From positions 1-64,000 of the forward strand of contig JAIELG010000042.1 in the NCBI GenBank assembly GCA_019753155.1: a stretch of 64,000 nt of DNA, given 5' to 3'. The position numbers and the translations under genes were made by a program. Shown one piece after another: positions 23,301 through 32,891 of this stretch. The notes under the pieces were generated by a model. That model ran no database searches, was not told the DNA's origin, and was given only the letters and a program-made list of their open reading frames with translations. This DNA is from Burkholderiales bacterium (GTDB lineage Bacteria > Pseudomonadota > Gammaproteobacteria > Burkholderiales > JABEVD01). Each line of letters begins with the position of its first letter. Position 1 is the stretch's first letter.

Positions 23301-24930
23301 GCTTCGGGCCGATGAAGGAAACCAGGGACATCACGAGTTCTTCCCGGATCGGGTCGATCGGGGGGTTCGTGACCTGGGCGAAAAGCTGCTTGAAATAGTT
23401 GTAAATCGGCTTGAGTTTGTTCGACATCACCGCCAGGGGCGAATCGTTGCCCATGGAGCCGGTGGCCTCCTGTCCGCTCGCGGCCATAGGTTGCAGCAGA
23501 AACTTGAGATCCTCCTGGGTATAATCGAAAGCCTGCTGGGAATCGAGCAGCGAAGCTGCGAACCTCGTTTCGGATTCGACTTCCGGGAGTTCGGAAAGCT
23601 GGAGCCTCGATTTGTCTATCCATTGCCTGTAGGGTTTCTTTCCGGCGAGGGAGTCCTTGAGCTCCTTGTCGTCGATGATCCGGCCCGCTTCCAGGTCGAT
23701 CAGGAACATTTTCCCCGGTTGAAGGCGCCATTTTTTGACGATTTTGCTTTGCGGGATGTCCAGCACGCCCATTTCGGAAGCCATGACGACGTAATCGTCG
23801 TCCGTGATCAGGTAGCGCGCCGGCCGGAGTCCGTTCCTGTCGAGCGTGGCGCCGATCTGCCGGCCATCCGTGAAGGCGACGGCAGCCGGTCCATCCCAGG
23901 GCTCCATCAGGGCTGCATGGTACTCGTAGAAAGCGCGCCGCTCCTCGTCCATCAGGGGGTTGCCGGCCCAGGCTTCGGGGATCAGCATCATCATCGCGTG
24001 CGCGATGGAGTAGCCGCCGGCGACGAGCAATTCGAGCGCATTGTCGAAGCATGCCGAGTCGGACTGCCCCTCGACGATCAGCGGCCAGATTTTTTCGAGA
24101 TCCTCCCCGAGGACCGGGGAAGACATCGCTTCGTGCCGGGCCGTCATCCAGTTGACGTTGCCGCGCATGGTGTTGATTTCGCCATTGTGGGCGATCATCC
24201 TGAAGGGATGGGCAAGATCCCAGGTCGGGAATGTGTTGGTCGAAAAGCGCTGGTGTACGAGGGCGAGGGCCGAGACTGCGGATTCGTCAGCGAGGTCGGG
24301 GTAATATTCCCCCACCTGGTCTGCCAGAAGCATGCCTTTGTAAACGACGGTTCTCGAAGACATCGACGGGATATAGAAGACTTCTTCGAGGCCGAGGTTT
24401 TTCACCGCATGTTCGATGCTTTTCCTGATGACGAAAAGCCTGCGCTCGAAACTGTCGGCATCCCCGCTGCCGCGCTGTATGAACACCTGGCGGATGAAGG
24501 GCTCGACCTTTTTGACGCCTTCCCCGAGATTGTCGTTACGGGTCGGCACGTCCCGCCATCCGAGCAGGGACTGCCCTTCCGCATGGATATGGCGCACGAT
24601 GATTTCCTCGCAAAGCTCGCGCGCTTTTTCGTCCCTGGGCAGGAAAACCATTCCCACGCCGTATTCGCCGGGAGAGGGCAGTCCGAAGCCGCATTGCGCT
24701 GCGAAATAGGCGTGCGGAATCTGGATCAGTATTCCCGCGCCGTCGCCGGCCAGAGGATCGGCGCCGGTTGCACCCCTGTGGGTGAGATTTCTCAGGATTT
24801 GCAGACCCCGGCTGACAATGCCATGGCTTTTCACGCCTTTGATGTGGGCGATAAAGCCGACCCCGCAAGCATCATGCTCGAAACCCGGATCGTACAAACC
24901 CTGCCTTTCCGGCAACGTCAAGTGGCTCAA
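20344..24930 (-). CDS. gltB: Glutamate synthase (NADPH) large subunit
   Basis: Catalytic subunit of GOGAT, the main ammonia-assimilation enzyme with glutamine synthetase. The 1528-aa chain has the N-terminal glutaminase domain whose nucleophile is C22 in [14 protein letters not shown], a central domain, the FMN-binding synthase domain with the [3Fe-4S] cysteines in [19 protein letters not shown], and the C-terminal beta-helix domain. The start is a TTG at 24930: an in-frame TAA lies two codons upstream, and the Shine-Dalgarno AGAGG is about 6 bp away. No ATG precedes C22 in frame. gltD follows directly. Confidence 0.95.
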   Translation of the reverse strand: MSHLTLPERQGLYDPGFEHDACGVGFIAHIKGVKSHGIVSRGLQILRNLTHRGATGADPLAGDGAGILIQIPHAYFAAQCGFGLPSPGEYGVGMVFLPRDEKARELCEEIIVRHIHAEGQSLLGWRDVPTRNDNLGEGVKKVEPFIRQVFIQRGSGDADSFERRLFVIRKSIEHAVKNLGLEEVFYIPSMSSRTVVYKGMLLADQVGEYYPDLADESAVSALALVHQRFSTNTFPTWDLAHPFRMIAHNGEINTMRGNVNWMTARHEAMSSPVLGEDLEKIWPLIVEGQSDSACFDNALELLVAGGYSIAHAMMMLIPEAWAGNPLMDEERRAFYEYHAALMEPWDGPAAVAFTDGRQIGATLDRNGLRPARYLITDDDYVVMASEMGVLDIPQSKIVKKWRLQPGKMFLIDLEAGRIIDDKELKDSLAGKKPYRQWIDKSRLQLSELPEVESETRFAASLLDSQQAFDYTQEDLKFLLQPMAASGQEATGSMGNDSPLAVMSNKLKPIYNYFKQLFAQVTNPPIDPIREELVMSLVSFIGPKPNLLGIDETEPQARLEVSQPILSASDFAKIGKISELTDGRFASRVLDICYPSSIGGKGMEAALLALCEAAENSVRDGITILVLSDRTVDEQSIPIPALLATSAVHHHLVRTGLRTSAGLVVDTGSAREVHHFALLAGYGAEAVHPWLAFETIANMRELLPPDLSAEEAGKRFIKAVSKGLLKVMSKMGISTYQSYCGAQIFEAIGLNSEFIRRYFPGTSSKVEGIGISEIAEEAAAIHRLAFGDSPLYEGALDAGGEYAYRIRGEAHMWTPESISKLQHATRSGNFRTYKEYAKLINDQSEQLMTLRGLFEIRTAEHPIPIDEVEPTQEIVKRFATGAMSLGSISKEAHSTLAIAMNRIGGKSNTGEGGEDPIRFKPLPNGDSMRSAIKQVAAGRFGVSTEYLVNADQLQIKMAQGAKPGEGGQLPGHKVSEYIAKLRHSVPGVGLISPPPHHDIYSIEDLAQLIHDLKNVNPEASISVKLVSEVGVGTVAAGVAKAKADHITISGFDGGTGASPLSSIKHAGTSWELGLSETQQTLVLNRLRGRVAVQVDGQMKTGRDVLIGALLGADEFGFATAPLVVEGCIMMRKCHLNTCPVGVATQDETLRRKFSGQPEHVVNFFFFVAEEVREYMAQMGIRKFDDLIGRTDLIDVRRAIGHWKAKGLDFSKVLFQPNVPAGVARYHQEVQDHGIDRALDHKLIESAKSAMEGHGQVKIESSICNVNRTAGAMLSGAVAKRYGHAGLPDDSIHVKFKGTAGQSFGAFLAAGITFELEGDGNDYVGKGLSGGKIVIYPDAECNIVPEENIIAGNTLLYGAICGEAYFRGVAGERFAVRNSGCTAVVEGVGDHGCEYMTGGVVVVLGQTGRNFAAGMSGGVAYVLDEEHDFERRCNMAMVELEPVPEEEASLDVTEQGELESHGKVHVNHLGQSDQALLRSLISNHFNYTGSTRARMILDNWAHYLPKFVKVMPTEYRRALAEMKTKVLESA

Positions 24931-25044
24931 GTTTTACCTCTTATCAGATATGCTATCGAAAGCAGGCGCCGGTGCGCTTCTGCAAACCCCGTTTCCACAA
25001 GGGAAAGTTTCCGATTTTACCTTTTCCGGGGGATCACTTCAACT

Positions 25045-26187
25045 TCAGGGGTTCCCGAGCGAGATTTCCTCGACGGCGAACAGGCGGCGATGTTCCCGGA
25101 TTGCGTAGCGGTCCGTCATTCCTGCGATATAGTCTGCCGTTGTACGCATGATATCCCCATCCTTTTGCGCCTTTTCCTGGAATTGCGTGGGAAGGAGCCG
25201 TCCGTCGGAAGTGAAAGCCTGAAACAGGTCGGCTACGATACGGCGCGCCTTGGCGCTCATGCGCGTGACCTTGTAATGCTGGTACAGGTGAGCCCTCAGG
25301 AACTGCTTGAGTTCATGTTGCGCCCGCCGCATTTCCTCGCTGAAAGCGATGAGCGGGGGGGCGTGCCTGATCGCTTCGATGTTTTCCGGGGCGAGGGCTT
25401 CGATGTTGGCCCGGCTCTCATGCGTCAAATCGATGGCCTGGGAATTGATCATGCGGCGTATGGTTTCATGGATCAGGCGGCGCCCCGGGATGTCCGGAAA
25501 AACTGCTCTGGTGGCCTCGATATGCCTTGCGATGATGGGAACAGCCGAGATCTGCTCGAGCGTGATGAGGCCGGAGCGCAATCCGTCGTCGATATCGTGA
25601 TTATTGTAGGCGATCTCGTCGGCGAGGTTTGCGAGCTGCGCTTCCAGGCCGGGCTGAAGCTTTTTCAAAAAGCGTTCCCCGATTCCTTCCAGCAGGACGG
25701 CGTTTTTTGCGGAACAGTGTTTGAGTATGCCTTCGCGCGTCTCGAAACTCAGATTGAGTCCGTCGAATGCGCCATAACGTTCTTCCAGCAGGTCCACGAC
25801 GCGCAGGGACTGAAGATTGTGCTCGAATCCTCCGTGGGATTTCATGCATTCGTTGAGCGCGTCCTGCCCGGCATGCCCGAAAGGGGTGTGGCCGAGATCA
25901 TGCGCCAGCGAGATCGCTTCCACCAAGTCTTCGTTGAGGCGGAGGTTGCGCGCAATGGATCTGCCGATCTGCGCGACCTCTATGCTATGGGTCAGCCTCG
26001 TGCGGAACAGATCCCCTTCGTGGTTCACGAAAACCTGGGTTTTATATTCCAGCCGCCTGAATGCGGAGGAATGGATGATCCTGTCCCGATCCCGCTGGAA
26101 TTCCGTCCGGCCCTCGGGTGGTTCCTCGTGAAAGCGCCTGCCGCGGCTCGATTCGGGATTTGCGGCGTAGGGGGCGAGTTCAGACAT
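25045..26187 (-). CDS. dgt: Deoxyguanosinetriphosphate triphosphohydrolase-like protein
   Basis: HD-domain dNTP triphosphohydrolase that removes tripolyphosphate from dNTPs and helps control nucleotide pools. The 380-aa protein carries the metal-binding HD signature as [25 protein letters not shown] and [13 protein letters not shown]. Substrate range (dGTP only or several dNTPs) cannot be told. The ATG at 26187 overlaps the end of aroB by 8 bp and gives the sequence [17 protein letters not shown], typical of betaproteobacterial members; a start seven codons further up is possible. A 114-bp gap separates its end from the start of gltB and holds nothing else recognised. Confidence 0.92.
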   Translation of the reverse strand: MSELAPYAANPESSRGRRFHEEPPEGRTEFQRDRDRIIHSSAFRRLEYKTQVFVNHEGDLFRTRLTHSIEVAQIGRSIARNLRLNEDLVEAISLAHDLGHTPFGHAGQDALNECMKSHGGFEHNLQSLRVVDLLEERYGAFDGLNLSFETREGILKHCSAKNAVLLEGIGERFLKKLQPGLEAQLANLADEIAYNNHDIDDGLRSGLITLEQISAVPIIARHIEATRAVFPDIPGRRLIHETIRRMINSQAIDLTHESRANIEALAPENIEAIRHAPPLIAFSEEMRRAQHELKQFLRAHLYQHYKVTRMSAKARRIVADLFQAFTSDGRLLPTQFQEKAQKDGDIMRTTADYIAGMTDRYAIREHRRLFAVEEISLGNP

Positions 26188-27262
26188 GGGATTTTTGCAG
26201 GGCGTCATTCAATGTTTCGAGGGCAATCCCGGATTTCAGCGAAGCCTGCCCGATGCCGCCCAAGAGGACAAAGCGCATTTTTCCCTCCTCGACTTTCTTG
26301 TCGAGTTCCATGAGTTGAAGATAGCGCTCGATTCCGAGATCCGGCGGAACGGTAGGCAGTCCTGCGCGGCGGAAGAGGTCGAGGATGCGGCGCACTCCGG
26401 ATTCGTCCAGCATGCCGAGCGCATGGGAGACATGCGCAGCGACGACCGTTCCGGCAGCGACAGCTTCGCCGTGCAGCCAGTTTCCATATCCCATTGCATT
26501 TTCGATGGCATGGCCGAAGGTGTGCCCGAGATTGAGCAGCGCACGCTCTCCGGACTCCTTCTCGTCGCGGGCGACGACGACCGCCTTGTTCTCGCATGAG
26601 CGGGAAATGGCGAAAGCGAGCGCATCCGGGTCGCGTTCGAGCAGCCCTTCGATGTTTCGCTCGATCCATTCGAAGAAGACCGGATCGCGGATCAATCCGT
26701 ATTTGATAACTTCGGCAATGCCGGCTTTGAGTTCCCGGTCGGGAAGCGTGTTCAATGTGTCGATGTCGGCGAGGACCAGCCTGGGCTGATAGAATGCGCC
26801 GATCATGTTCTTGCCCAGAGGATGGTTGATCGCCGTTTTTCCCCCGACCGAAGAGTCGACCTGGGCAAGTAGCGTTGTCGGCACCTGGATGAAGGGGACG
26901 CCTCGCAGATAAGTGGCTGCGGCGAAGCCTGAAATGTCGCCTATCACCCCACCGCCGAGAGCGATGATCGCCGTGTTGCGCTCGCACCGGTTTTCAAGCA
27001 GGGCGTCGTAAATCAGGTTCAGTGTTTCCCAGTTCTTGAATTGCTCGCCGTCCGGAAGGACGACAGGAATGCTTTCCACGCCGATTGTGTCGAGCGCATC
27101 GCTCAATCTGCCTAAATACAGGGGGGCAACCGTGGTGTTGGTGATGATTGCGGCTTTTTTTTGCTGGAGCGCGGGCAGGAACAGGTCGGCGCGCTCCAGC
27201 AGACCCTGCCCGATGTGTATGGGGTAACTGCGGTGACTCAAATCGACATTCAGGGTATGCAT
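26180..27262 (-). CDS. aroB: 3-dehydroquinate synthase
   Basis: Second enzyme of the shikimate pathway: converts DAHP to 3-dehydroquinate, using NAD and a divalent metal. The 360-aa protein has the NAD-binding glycine-rich block [18 protein letters not shown], the conserved [19 protein letters not shown] segment and the metal histidines in [12 protein letters not shown] and LHGEAVAAG. It overlaps the end of aroK by 13 bp and dgt by 8 bp, in the standard aroK-aroB-dgt order. Confidence 0.96.
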   Translation of the reverse strand: MHTLNVDLSHRSYPIHIGQGLLERADLFLPALQQKKAAIITNTTVAPLYLGRLSDALDTIGVESIPVVLPDGEQFKNWETLNLIYDALLENRCERNTAIIALGGGVIGDISGFAAATYLRGVPFIQVPTTLLAQVDSSVGGKTAINHPLGKNMIGAFYQPRLVLADIDTLNTLPDRELKAGIAEVIKYGLIRDPVFFEWIERNIEGLLERDPDALAFAISRSCENKAVVVARDEKESGERALLNLGHTFGHAIENAMGYGNWLHGEAVAAGTVVAAHVSHALGMLDESGVRRILDLFRRAGLPTVPPDLGIERYLQLMELDKKVEEGKMRFVLLGGIGQASLKSGIALETLNDALQKSHV

Positions 27263-27774
27263 GTTTGTTTCTCAAGTTTTTGCAGGATCTGGTGAACCAG
27301 GCTCGAAACGCTCTGCTTGCTGGTATCGACTACGATGTCGGCGACCTCCCGGTAGAGCGGATCGCGGATGGCGAAAAGCTCTGCAAGCCTGGCATGCGGA
27401 TCGTTTGTCTGAAGCAGGGGCCGGTTCCTGTCATGCCGGGTTCGCGCCCAAAGATCGTGGACTGTCGCCCTCAGGTAAATGACGGTTCCGTTGTGTTTCA
27501 ACAAGGCCCTGTTTTCTTCCGAAAGAACGGCTCCCCCGCCTGTGGCAAGAATGATATTCTCGAGTTGGGTCAATTCCTTCAATACGGATGACTCGCGAAC
27601 CCTGAATCCCGATTCGCCTTCCACCTCGAATATATGGGCAATCGAGACGCCGGTTTTGCTCTTGATTTCCTGGTCCGAATCATGGAAGGCTTTTCCCGTC
27701 TGCCTGGCGAGCAGTTTGCCTACGGTGGTCTTCCCTGCCCCCATCAGGCCGACGAGGTAGATATTGTTGTTCAT
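27250..27774 (-). CDS. aroK: Shikimate kinase
   Basis: Phosphorylates shikimate at the 3-hydroxyl with ATP. The 174-aa protein has the P-loop GLMGAGKTT at residues 9-17, the shikimate-binding DSDQEI block, the GGG motif ATGGGAVL and the lid arginine in RNRPLL. Size and domain layout are normal. The end overlaps aroB by 13 bp; pilQ ends 31 bp upstream, as in many proteobacteria where aroK-aroB follow the pilMNOPQ operon. Confidence 0.96.
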   Translation of the reverse strand: MNNNIYLVGLMGAGKTTVGKLLARQTGKAFHDSDQEIKSKTGVSIAHIFEVEGESGFRVRESSVLKELTQLENIILATGGGAVLSEENRALLKHNGTVIYLRATVHDLWARTRHDRNRPLLQTNDPHARLAELFAIRDPLYREVADIVVDTSKQSVSSLVHQILQKLEKQTCIP

Positions 27775-27805
27775 GTTCTGCCTGGGAGGGCCGGCAGGCC
27801 CGGTT

Positions 27806-29911
27806 TCAACGCAGGTTGAGGCTGTTCTGCAGCACTTTCGGCGAGACGAATATCAGCAATTCGCTCTTCAGATCGAGTTTCGCGCTGCCCTTGAATAAAT
27901 TTCCGAGCACAGGGATATCACCCAATACCGGAACCTTGTTGACGGTGTTGCTGATGTTCTGGGTATGGATTCCGCCCACCACGACAGTGCCGCCGTTGTC
28001 GACCAGAACCTGGGTCTGGATTTTTTTCGTGCTGATCGAGGGCGGCGCGCCTGCCGCCGCTGCCGCAAGCGGGGAATCCTGGGTCACGGTGAGATCCATA
28101 ATGATGCTGTTGTTCGGCGTGATCTGGGGTTTCACCTTGAGACTCAGCACGGCTTTCTTGAAAGCGTAGGTGGGAATGGTCGTTCCGCCCGAGACCTGTG
28201 TCGTCTGATAGGGAATATCCTGCCCGGACTCGATTGTGGCTTCGACATTGTTCGCAGTGACGACGCGCGGACTCGATATGACTTTGCCGGTTCCATCGGT
28301 CTCCAGCGCATCGATTTCCAGGTTCAGGAATTTGGTCGCCGCCGAATTGAAGAGAAGGAAAGACAGCGCGCCCACGCCGGCAGAGCCGGTGACGTTAGGC
28401 GTGGTGAATGGGATGTTGACGTTGGAATTGTTGGCCGTGCCCGTCATCGTCCCGCCCGTGCCCGGAGTCGTGCTGCCGCCTATGGAGCTTTGTATGCCGC
28501 CGCCGCCCGCCGGCGCCGGGTTGAGCGTATTGGTATAGCCGAGCTTCACCCCGATATTTCTGCCGAATTCGTTCGATGCCTGGACGACCCTCGCCTCGAT
28601 CATGACCTGCCTCAGGGGCGTATCGATTTGCTGGACGAATTTCCTGATTTCTTCGAGCTTGGTTGGGGTATCCTGGACGAACAGCGTGTTCGTGACAGGG
28701 TCCACCACGACGCTGCCGCGTTTCGAAAGTATTTTCTGCTTTTCGTCGCCCAGGATTTTCTGCACGTCGATCGCTTTCTGGTAATTGAGCTGAATGCTTT
28801 CAGTTCTGGTTTCTTCGAGTTCGGAAATCTTCTGTTTGCCTTCCAGATCGATTTTTTCCCTGGATGCGATTTCTTCCTTGGGGGCGATCATCACGACATT
28901 GCCGACCTTGCGCATGCCGAGTCCCTTCTGCTCCAGAATGATGTCGAGCGCCTGATCCCATGGCACATCCTTGAGCCTCAACGTCAGGTTCCCGGATACG
29001 GTATCGCTGATGACGATATTGAGCCCGGTGAAGTCGGCGATGGCGAAGAGCAGGGATCGAACGTCGGTGTTCCTGAAATCGAGCGAAAGCTTGTCCCCGC
29101 TGTAGCCCGGCCGGGTACCTTGAACGAGCTTGTTGGGGTCGACCGTGACAGGCCTGATTTCGAGGATGAACTTGGTGTCGGTTTGATAGGCCGACTGCTC
29201 CCAAAGTCCCTTCGGTTCGATCACCATTTTCACGTTGTCGCCTTGCGCGTAGGTGTCTATGGTGTTGACCGGCGTGCCGAAATCGATGACGTCGAGCCTG
29301 CGCTCGAAGTTGCGAGGCAATTTCGTCTTGATGAACTGGACGACGATGCCCGTGCCCTGCTGGCTGACATCGATGCCGGTGTTCGAGTCGGAAAGGTTCA
29401 CTTCGACCCTGGCCTCGCCATTTTTGCCGCGGTGGAAGTCGATATCGCGGACTGCATGGGTTTGATCGCCGGGCTCAGGCGTTGCGAAAAGGGTGTTCGT
29501 GCTTGTTCCTGCACCCGCAATGGCGCCGGTTGCGCGGAGCGTAATCAACAGGTTGTTGCCGTCGATTTTCGATTCGTAGGTGACGGGGTGCAACAGGTTC
29601 ATCACGACCCTGGTGCGTTCTCCGGCTTGCACGATATTGATGCTTCTCAGGTCGCCTTTTCCTATTTCGACGGTATTTTTATCGAGGGAATTGGCCGTGT
29701 CCCGGAAATCGAATGCGATACGGGCGGGATTGTTGATTGCAAAGGAAGATGGGAGATCCGACAATTTCTGTCTCAGCGAAATCTTGACTACAAGCGCGCC
29801 GCCCTCCAGGTTCGCCACCCCGACCGAGTTGATGCTGTTGGAGGCGGCTGCCGCGACCGAAAGTGACAGGCTCAGCATCAGGCCGAGCATTTGGGTGAAT
29901 AATCGCTTCAT
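27806..29911 (-). CDS. pilQ: Type IV pilus secretin PilQ
   Basis: Outer-membrane secretin through which the type IV pilus leaves the cell. The 701-aa protein has a signal peptide (MLGLMLSLSLSVAAAA), two AMIN domains in the first third, an STN/N0 domain (LSLDFRNTDVRSLLFAIADFT), an N1 domain and the secretin beta-barrel ending VPVLGDIPVLGNLFKG ... LLIFVSPKVL. A Gly/Thr/Asn-rich low-complexity insertion of about 50 residues lies in the secretin domain near residues 470-520. It is the last pil gene of the operon and precedes aroK. Confidence 0.95.
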   Translation of the reverse strand: MKRLFTQMLGLMLSLSLSVAAAASNSINSVGVANLEGGALVVKISLRQKLSDLPSSFAINNPARIAFDFRDTANSLDKNTVEIGKGDLRSINIVQAGERTRVVMNLLHPVTYESKIDGNNLLITLRATGAIAGAGTSTNTLFATPEPGDQTHAVRDIDFHRGKNGEARVEVNLSDSNTGIDVSQQGTGIVVQFIKTKLPRNFERRLDVIDFGTPVNTIDTYAQGDNVKMVIEPKGLWEQSAYQTDTKFILEIRPVTVDPNKLVQGTRPGYSGDKLSLDFRNTDVRSLLFAIADFTGLNIVISDTVSGNLTLRLKDVPWDQALDIILEQKGLGMRKVGNVVMIAPKEEIASREKIDLEGKQKISELEETRTESIQLNYQKAIDVQKILGDEKQKILSKRGSVVVDPVTNTLFVQDTPTKLEEIRKFVQQIDTPLRQVMIEARVVQASNEFGRNIGVKLGYTNTLNPAPAGGGGIQSSIGGSTTPGTGGTMTGTANNSNVNIPFTTPNVTGSAGVGALSFLLFNSAATKFLNLEIDALETDGTGKVISSPRVVTANNVEATIESGQDIPYQTTQVSGGTTIPTYAFKKAVLSLKVKPQITPNNSIIMDLTVTQDSPLAAAAAGAPPSISTKKIQTQVLVDNGGTVVVGGIHTQNISNTVNKVPVLGDIPVLGNLFKGSAKLDLKSELLIFVSPKVLQNSLNLR

Positions 29912-29927
29912 TGCTTATGGGCTCCTG

Positions 29928-30434
29928 TTAATCCGCCAGTTGCAGGGTGCTGGAACGCTCCGTCCAGTCCCCTCCGCTATCTTGGACGAGTTCCTGAATT
30001 TTGACCATCTTTTCCGAGATTTCCGTTATTTTCCCGAAATTCTGGCCCAGATAGTTACCAGTGGCGACCCGGTACAACGTGTTGTCGGGCGCCTTGATCA
30101 AGGCGTAAATGGTGCTGCTCTGTCTGATGACGCCGACCATTTGCAGCCCTTCCAGCGGGAACGATTCCAGCGCTTCCTTCCGGCGGGTCAGGTCGGGTTG
30201 CAGTCCTCCGCCCTTTCCTGCTTTTGCGATCTCCATTTTTCGCGGATTGAAGGGGTCGGTCAGATCGAAATCGTCATAGGCGAAGGGTTCATAAGGCCGG
30301 ATTTCCGGGAGCGGTTCGACCTTGCCGCGCAGATTTGCCCCGGAATTTTTCACGAATTCATTGAGATCCCGAAATTCGGTCTGACCGCAGGCAGACAGGG
30401 AGAGCGCCAGGATCAAGGTCAGCCCCGTTCTCAT
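29928..30434 (-). CDS. pilP: Type IV pilus assembly lipoprotein PilP
   Basis: Inner-membrane lipoprotein that links the PilMNO platform to the PilQ secretin. The 168-aa product has a short signal sequence with lipobox LSAC, so Cys16 would be lipidated, then a flexible linker and a C-terminal beta-sandwich (LEGLQMVGVIRQSSTIYALI to the end). Its start overlaps the pilO stop by 4 bp (ATGA), and pilQ follows after 16 bp. Confidence 0.93.
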   Translation of the reverse strand: MRTGLTLILALSLSACGQTEFRDLNEFVKNSGANLRGKVEPLPEIRPYEPFAYDDFDLTDPFNPRKMEIAKAGKGGGLQPDLTRRKEALESFPLEGLQMVGVIRQSSTIYALIKAPDNTLYRVATGNYLGQNFGKITEISEKMVKIQELVQDSGGDWTERSSTLQLAD

Positions 30435-31036
30435 TTCTTACCCTTCTTTCCCAAATCGGCCGCGTCCGGATAGCGGTAGGTTCTGACGATCGCATCCATG
30501 GTCAGCAGCCCCTCTTTTCCGGGGGCAATGCTGATGCTGTCCAGTGTGACGATGCGCGGCAATTGCGCAAGATCGCTGGCAAAAGCACCGATGTCGTGAT
30601 AGCTGCCCGTCACCTTGATGGAGATCGGCAGTTCCGCATAAAATTCCGTGATGTCTTCCTGGGGGGCGGGCTTGAAAAGATCGAACTGGAGTCCGCGACC
30701 CAGGCCGGCCTGGTTGATGTCGACCAGGAGGGCCTCCATTTCGGAGCGGTTCGGCAATTGCCTCAGGAGCGCGCCGAAAGATTTTTCGATATCCTGGAGC
30801 TGGCGCTTGTAAAAGTCGAGATTGACGGCATCCTTCTTTTTCGCGAGAAAGGTTTCTTTCAGCGTGTCTTCTTCCTTCTTTGCATTGTCGAGGTCACTCC
30901 ACTGGCCTTTCCAGTCCAGGAAAAATCCCATGACCATCAATGCAAACAGTATGGCGCCAAGCAGCATCAGCTTGGGCGCCCAGGGCCATGAGCCGGGATC
31001 CTTGAAATTCAGTTTTTTAAGTTCGTCGAGCGTCAT
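30431..31036 (-). CDS. pilO: Type IV pilus inner-membrane protein PilO
   Basis: Bitopic protein that pairs with PilN through coiled coils and ferredoxin-like periplasmic domains, forming the alignment ring of the pilus machine. The 201-aa protein has a cytoplasmic N-terminus, one membrane helix at about residues 22-42 (PKLMLLGAILFALMVMGFFL), a coiled-coil stretch and the C-terminal domain with ITEFYAELPISIKVTGSYHD. It lies 3 bp after pilN and overlaps pilP by 4 bp. Confidence 0.93.
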   Translation of the reverse strand: MTLDELKKLNFKDPGSWPWAPKLMLLGAILFALMVMGFFLDWKGQWSDLDNAKKEEDTLKETFLAKKKDAVNLDFYKRQLQDIEKSFGALLRQLPNRSEMEALLVDINQAGLGRGLQFDLFKPAPQEDITEFYAELPISIKVTGSYHDIGAFASDLAQLPRIVTLDSISIAPGKEGLLTMDAIVRTYRYPDAADLGKKGKK

Positions 31037-31039
31037 AGG

Positions 31040-31624
31040 TCAATTCTTCGGCGCATTGGCCGCTGCAGCTGCCTTGTGCGTGAGGTTGAGGAAGAGACTG
31101 AATTCGCTCAACCTCTGGCTGTTGACCGTCACGCTGTGGATTTCCACGAGGCTGGGGGACGCCATCCATTGCGAATCGTCCAGGCTGCGCATCAGCGTGG
31201 AAACCCGTGCATTCGACTGGGCATAGCCCGTCAGATGAATTTTCGTGATTTTCCCCTGGGATTCCTCCTGAAGCGATCTGAGATAAATCCCCTCGGGAAC
31301 CCGCTTGGCGAGTTGATCCATCAAATGGACCGCCTCGGCGCGGTTGTCCTGCAATTTCTCGACGACCTGTTTCCTGGCCAGCAGAGCCCGCGTCTGCTCC
31401 TTGAGCTTTCTGATATCCTCGATTTGATGATCCAGAATGGCAATCTGCTGTTTGAGGTAGTTGTTCCGTTCGTTCTGGTAATCGATCCTGGAATTGATGG
31501 CGACATGAACGGCGAAGATGATCACGAGCCCCAGGCCGGCGGTCATCCCCGCAAGAATGGCGATTTGCCGCCTCAGGGCTTCCCGTTTTCTTTCGCGGTG
31601 GGGGAGAAGATTGATCCGGATCAT
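31040..31624 (-). CDS. pilN: Type IV pilus assembly protein PilN
   Basis: Inner-membrane partner of PilO and PilM. The N-terminal cytoplasmic peptide MIRINLLPHRERKRE is the conserved PilM-binding motif (INLLP), followed by one membrane helix (LAGMTAGLGLVIIFAVHVAI), a coiled coil and a small ferredoxin-like periplasmic domain. At 194 aa it has the normal length. It lies 13 bp downstream of pilM and 3 bp upstream of pilO. Confidence 0.94.
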   Translation of the reverse strand: MIRINLLPHRERKREALRRQIAILAGMTAGLGLVIIFAVHVAINSRIDYQNERNNYLKQQIAILDHQIEDIRKLKEQTRALLARKQVVEKLQDNRAEAVHLMDQLAKRVPEGIYLRSLQEESQGKITKIHLTGYAQSNARVSTLMRSLDDSQWMASPSLVEIHSVTVNSQRLSEFSLFLNLTHKAAAAANAPKN

Positions 31625-31637
31625 ACTGGCGCCTCGA

Positions 31638-32735
31638 TCATGTCGGGTCGAAGCCCCTCAGGGAGAGGCCGCAGGCGATCAGGAGCATGGGCGCATCCGT
31701 CGCGAGCTGTCTCGGGTTGATCCTGCTGGAGAGTTCCATCCCGCCGAACGGATTTGCGATGGTGGTGCTGACCTGGGTACGGCTCGACACGGTGTCGTCC
31801 AGGCCCTGGATCGTGGCACAGCCTCCGGCAAGAACGATATGGTGGACTTCGTTGAACGGCGTGGACGTGAAAAAGAACTGCAATGCACGGGAAACCTCGA
31901 GCGCGAGATTTTCCCTGAAGGGGCGGAGAATCTCCGTTTCATAGTTGTCGGGAAGCCCGCCCTTGCGCTTGGCCATCTCCGCTTCATCCAGTGTCAGGTT
32001 GTAGAAATGCTGGATGTCGTAAGTGAGCTGGTTGCCTCCGAAAGGCTGATCCCGCATGTAAACCGATTGTCCGTTGCGCAGCACATTGATGCTCATGAGG
32101 CTTGCGCCGATATCGACGATCGCTATGGTCTTGTCGCGCCCCGCATTCGGAAATTGCCGCTGGATCAATTCGAAAGCGGTCTGGGATGCATAGGGTTCGA
32201 CATCCATCACGATCGCGCTGAGGCCCGAAGCCTCGGCAGTTGCCACGCGGTCTTCCACTTTTTCCTTGCGGGACGCCGCGATCAGGACTTCGACTTCGTC
32301 CGGATTTCCCGGCGCAGGTCCGATGACCTGGAAATCGAGATTGACTTCATCCAGAGCGAAAGGGATGTACTGGTTGGCTTCCGTTTCAACCAGAAAGCTC
32401 AGGTCTTCTTCGCTTTGGCCTGCGGGTACGATGATTTTTTTCGTGATGACCGCCGCCGCAGGCAAAGCCATCGCCACGCTCTTGTTGCGGGTTCCCAGCT
32501 TCTTCCAGACCCGCCCGACGCATTCGCTCACCGCGTCGAAATCGTTGATGTTGCCGTCGAGCACGGCTTCCCGGGGGAGCAGCTCGATGGCGTAGCGCTC
32601 GACCCGATACTTGTTTTCCCCGATCTTGTCGAGTTCGACCATCTTGACTGCCGACGAACTGATGTCGATGCCAATCAGAGGGACAGATCTGATTTGCCAG
32701 AAATTGAGGTCGAAATCGAAATTTCCTTTGAACAT
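31638..32735 (-). CDS. pilM: Type IV pilus assembly protein PilM
   Basis: Cytoplasmic actin-fold ATPase that binds the PilN N-terminus and couples the pilus motor to the periplasmic alignment complex. The 365-aa protein has the phosphate-1 loop LIGIDISSSAVKMVEL near the start, a phosphate-2 region IAIVDIGASLMSINVL and the adenosine block HIVLAGGCATIQGL. Its first 12 residues (MFKGNFDFDLNF) are an extension before the conserved core. It is the first gene of pilMNOPQ and is divergent from mrcA across a 156-bp gap. Confidence 0.94.
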   Translation of the reverse strand: MFKGNFDFDLNFWQIRSVPLIGIDISSSAVKMVELDKIGENKYRVERYAIELLPREAVLDGNINDFDAVSECVGRVWKKLGTRNKSVAMALPAAAVITKKIIVPAGQSEEDLSFLVETEANQYIPFALDEVNLDFQVIGPAPGNPDEVEVLIAASRKEKVEDRVATAEASGLSAIVMDVEPYASQTAFELIQRQFPNAGRDKTIAIVDIGASLMSINVLRNGQSVYMRDQPFGGNQLTYDIQHFYNLTLDEAEMAKRKGGLPDNYETEILRPFRENLALEVSRALQFFFTSTPFNEVHHIVLAGGCATIQGLDDTVSSRTQVSTTIANPFGGMELSSRINPRQLATDAPMLLIACGLSLRGFDPT

Positions 32736-32772
32736 AGACTGGTTATGCGCGCTTTCCGATAATTCGGTTTAG

Positions 32773-32801
32773 ATGCTAGCAGCAACGCCGCGCTATGTAA
32801 A
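32773..32801 (-). promoter_or_regulatory. Sigma-70 promoter of the pilMNOPQ operon
   Basis: On the minus strand TTTACA (32801-32796) matches the -35 consensus at 5 of 6 positions and TAGCAT (32778-32773) matches the -10 at 4 of 6, with an ideal 17-bp spacer. The predicted start would give a leader of about 30 bases before the pilM ATG at 32735. Confidence 0.55.
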
Positions 32802-32850
32802 GAATATCATCTGACTTGGCGGCGAGTTTCTTTTGCGCTGTGACAGGCCA

Positions 32851-32856
32851 TATAAT
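32851..32856 (+). promoter_or_regulatory. -10 box of the mrcA promoter
   Basis: A perfect TATAAT hexamer lies 35 bp upstream of the mrcA ATG in the divergent pilM-mrcA gap. The position 17 bp further upstream (TTCTTT) is only a weak -35 match, so an activator or a tolerant sigma-70 interaction may be involved. Confidence 0.5.
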
Positions 32857-32891
32857 ACCGGATTGAGAACACTTTTAAGACTGATTCTTTC

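Noticed and set aside
22981-26313. A very long open frame on the plus strand (over 1,100 codons) across gltB and dgt
   Set aside because: It is antisense to two clearly recognised genes, its composition is Arg/Gly/Asp/Phe-rich as expected from a mirrored frame, and it has no domain or credible start.
27965-29866. Long plus-strand open frame opposite pilQ
   Set aside because: The whole span is explained by the PilQ secretin with intact domains; the opposite frame shows no motif.
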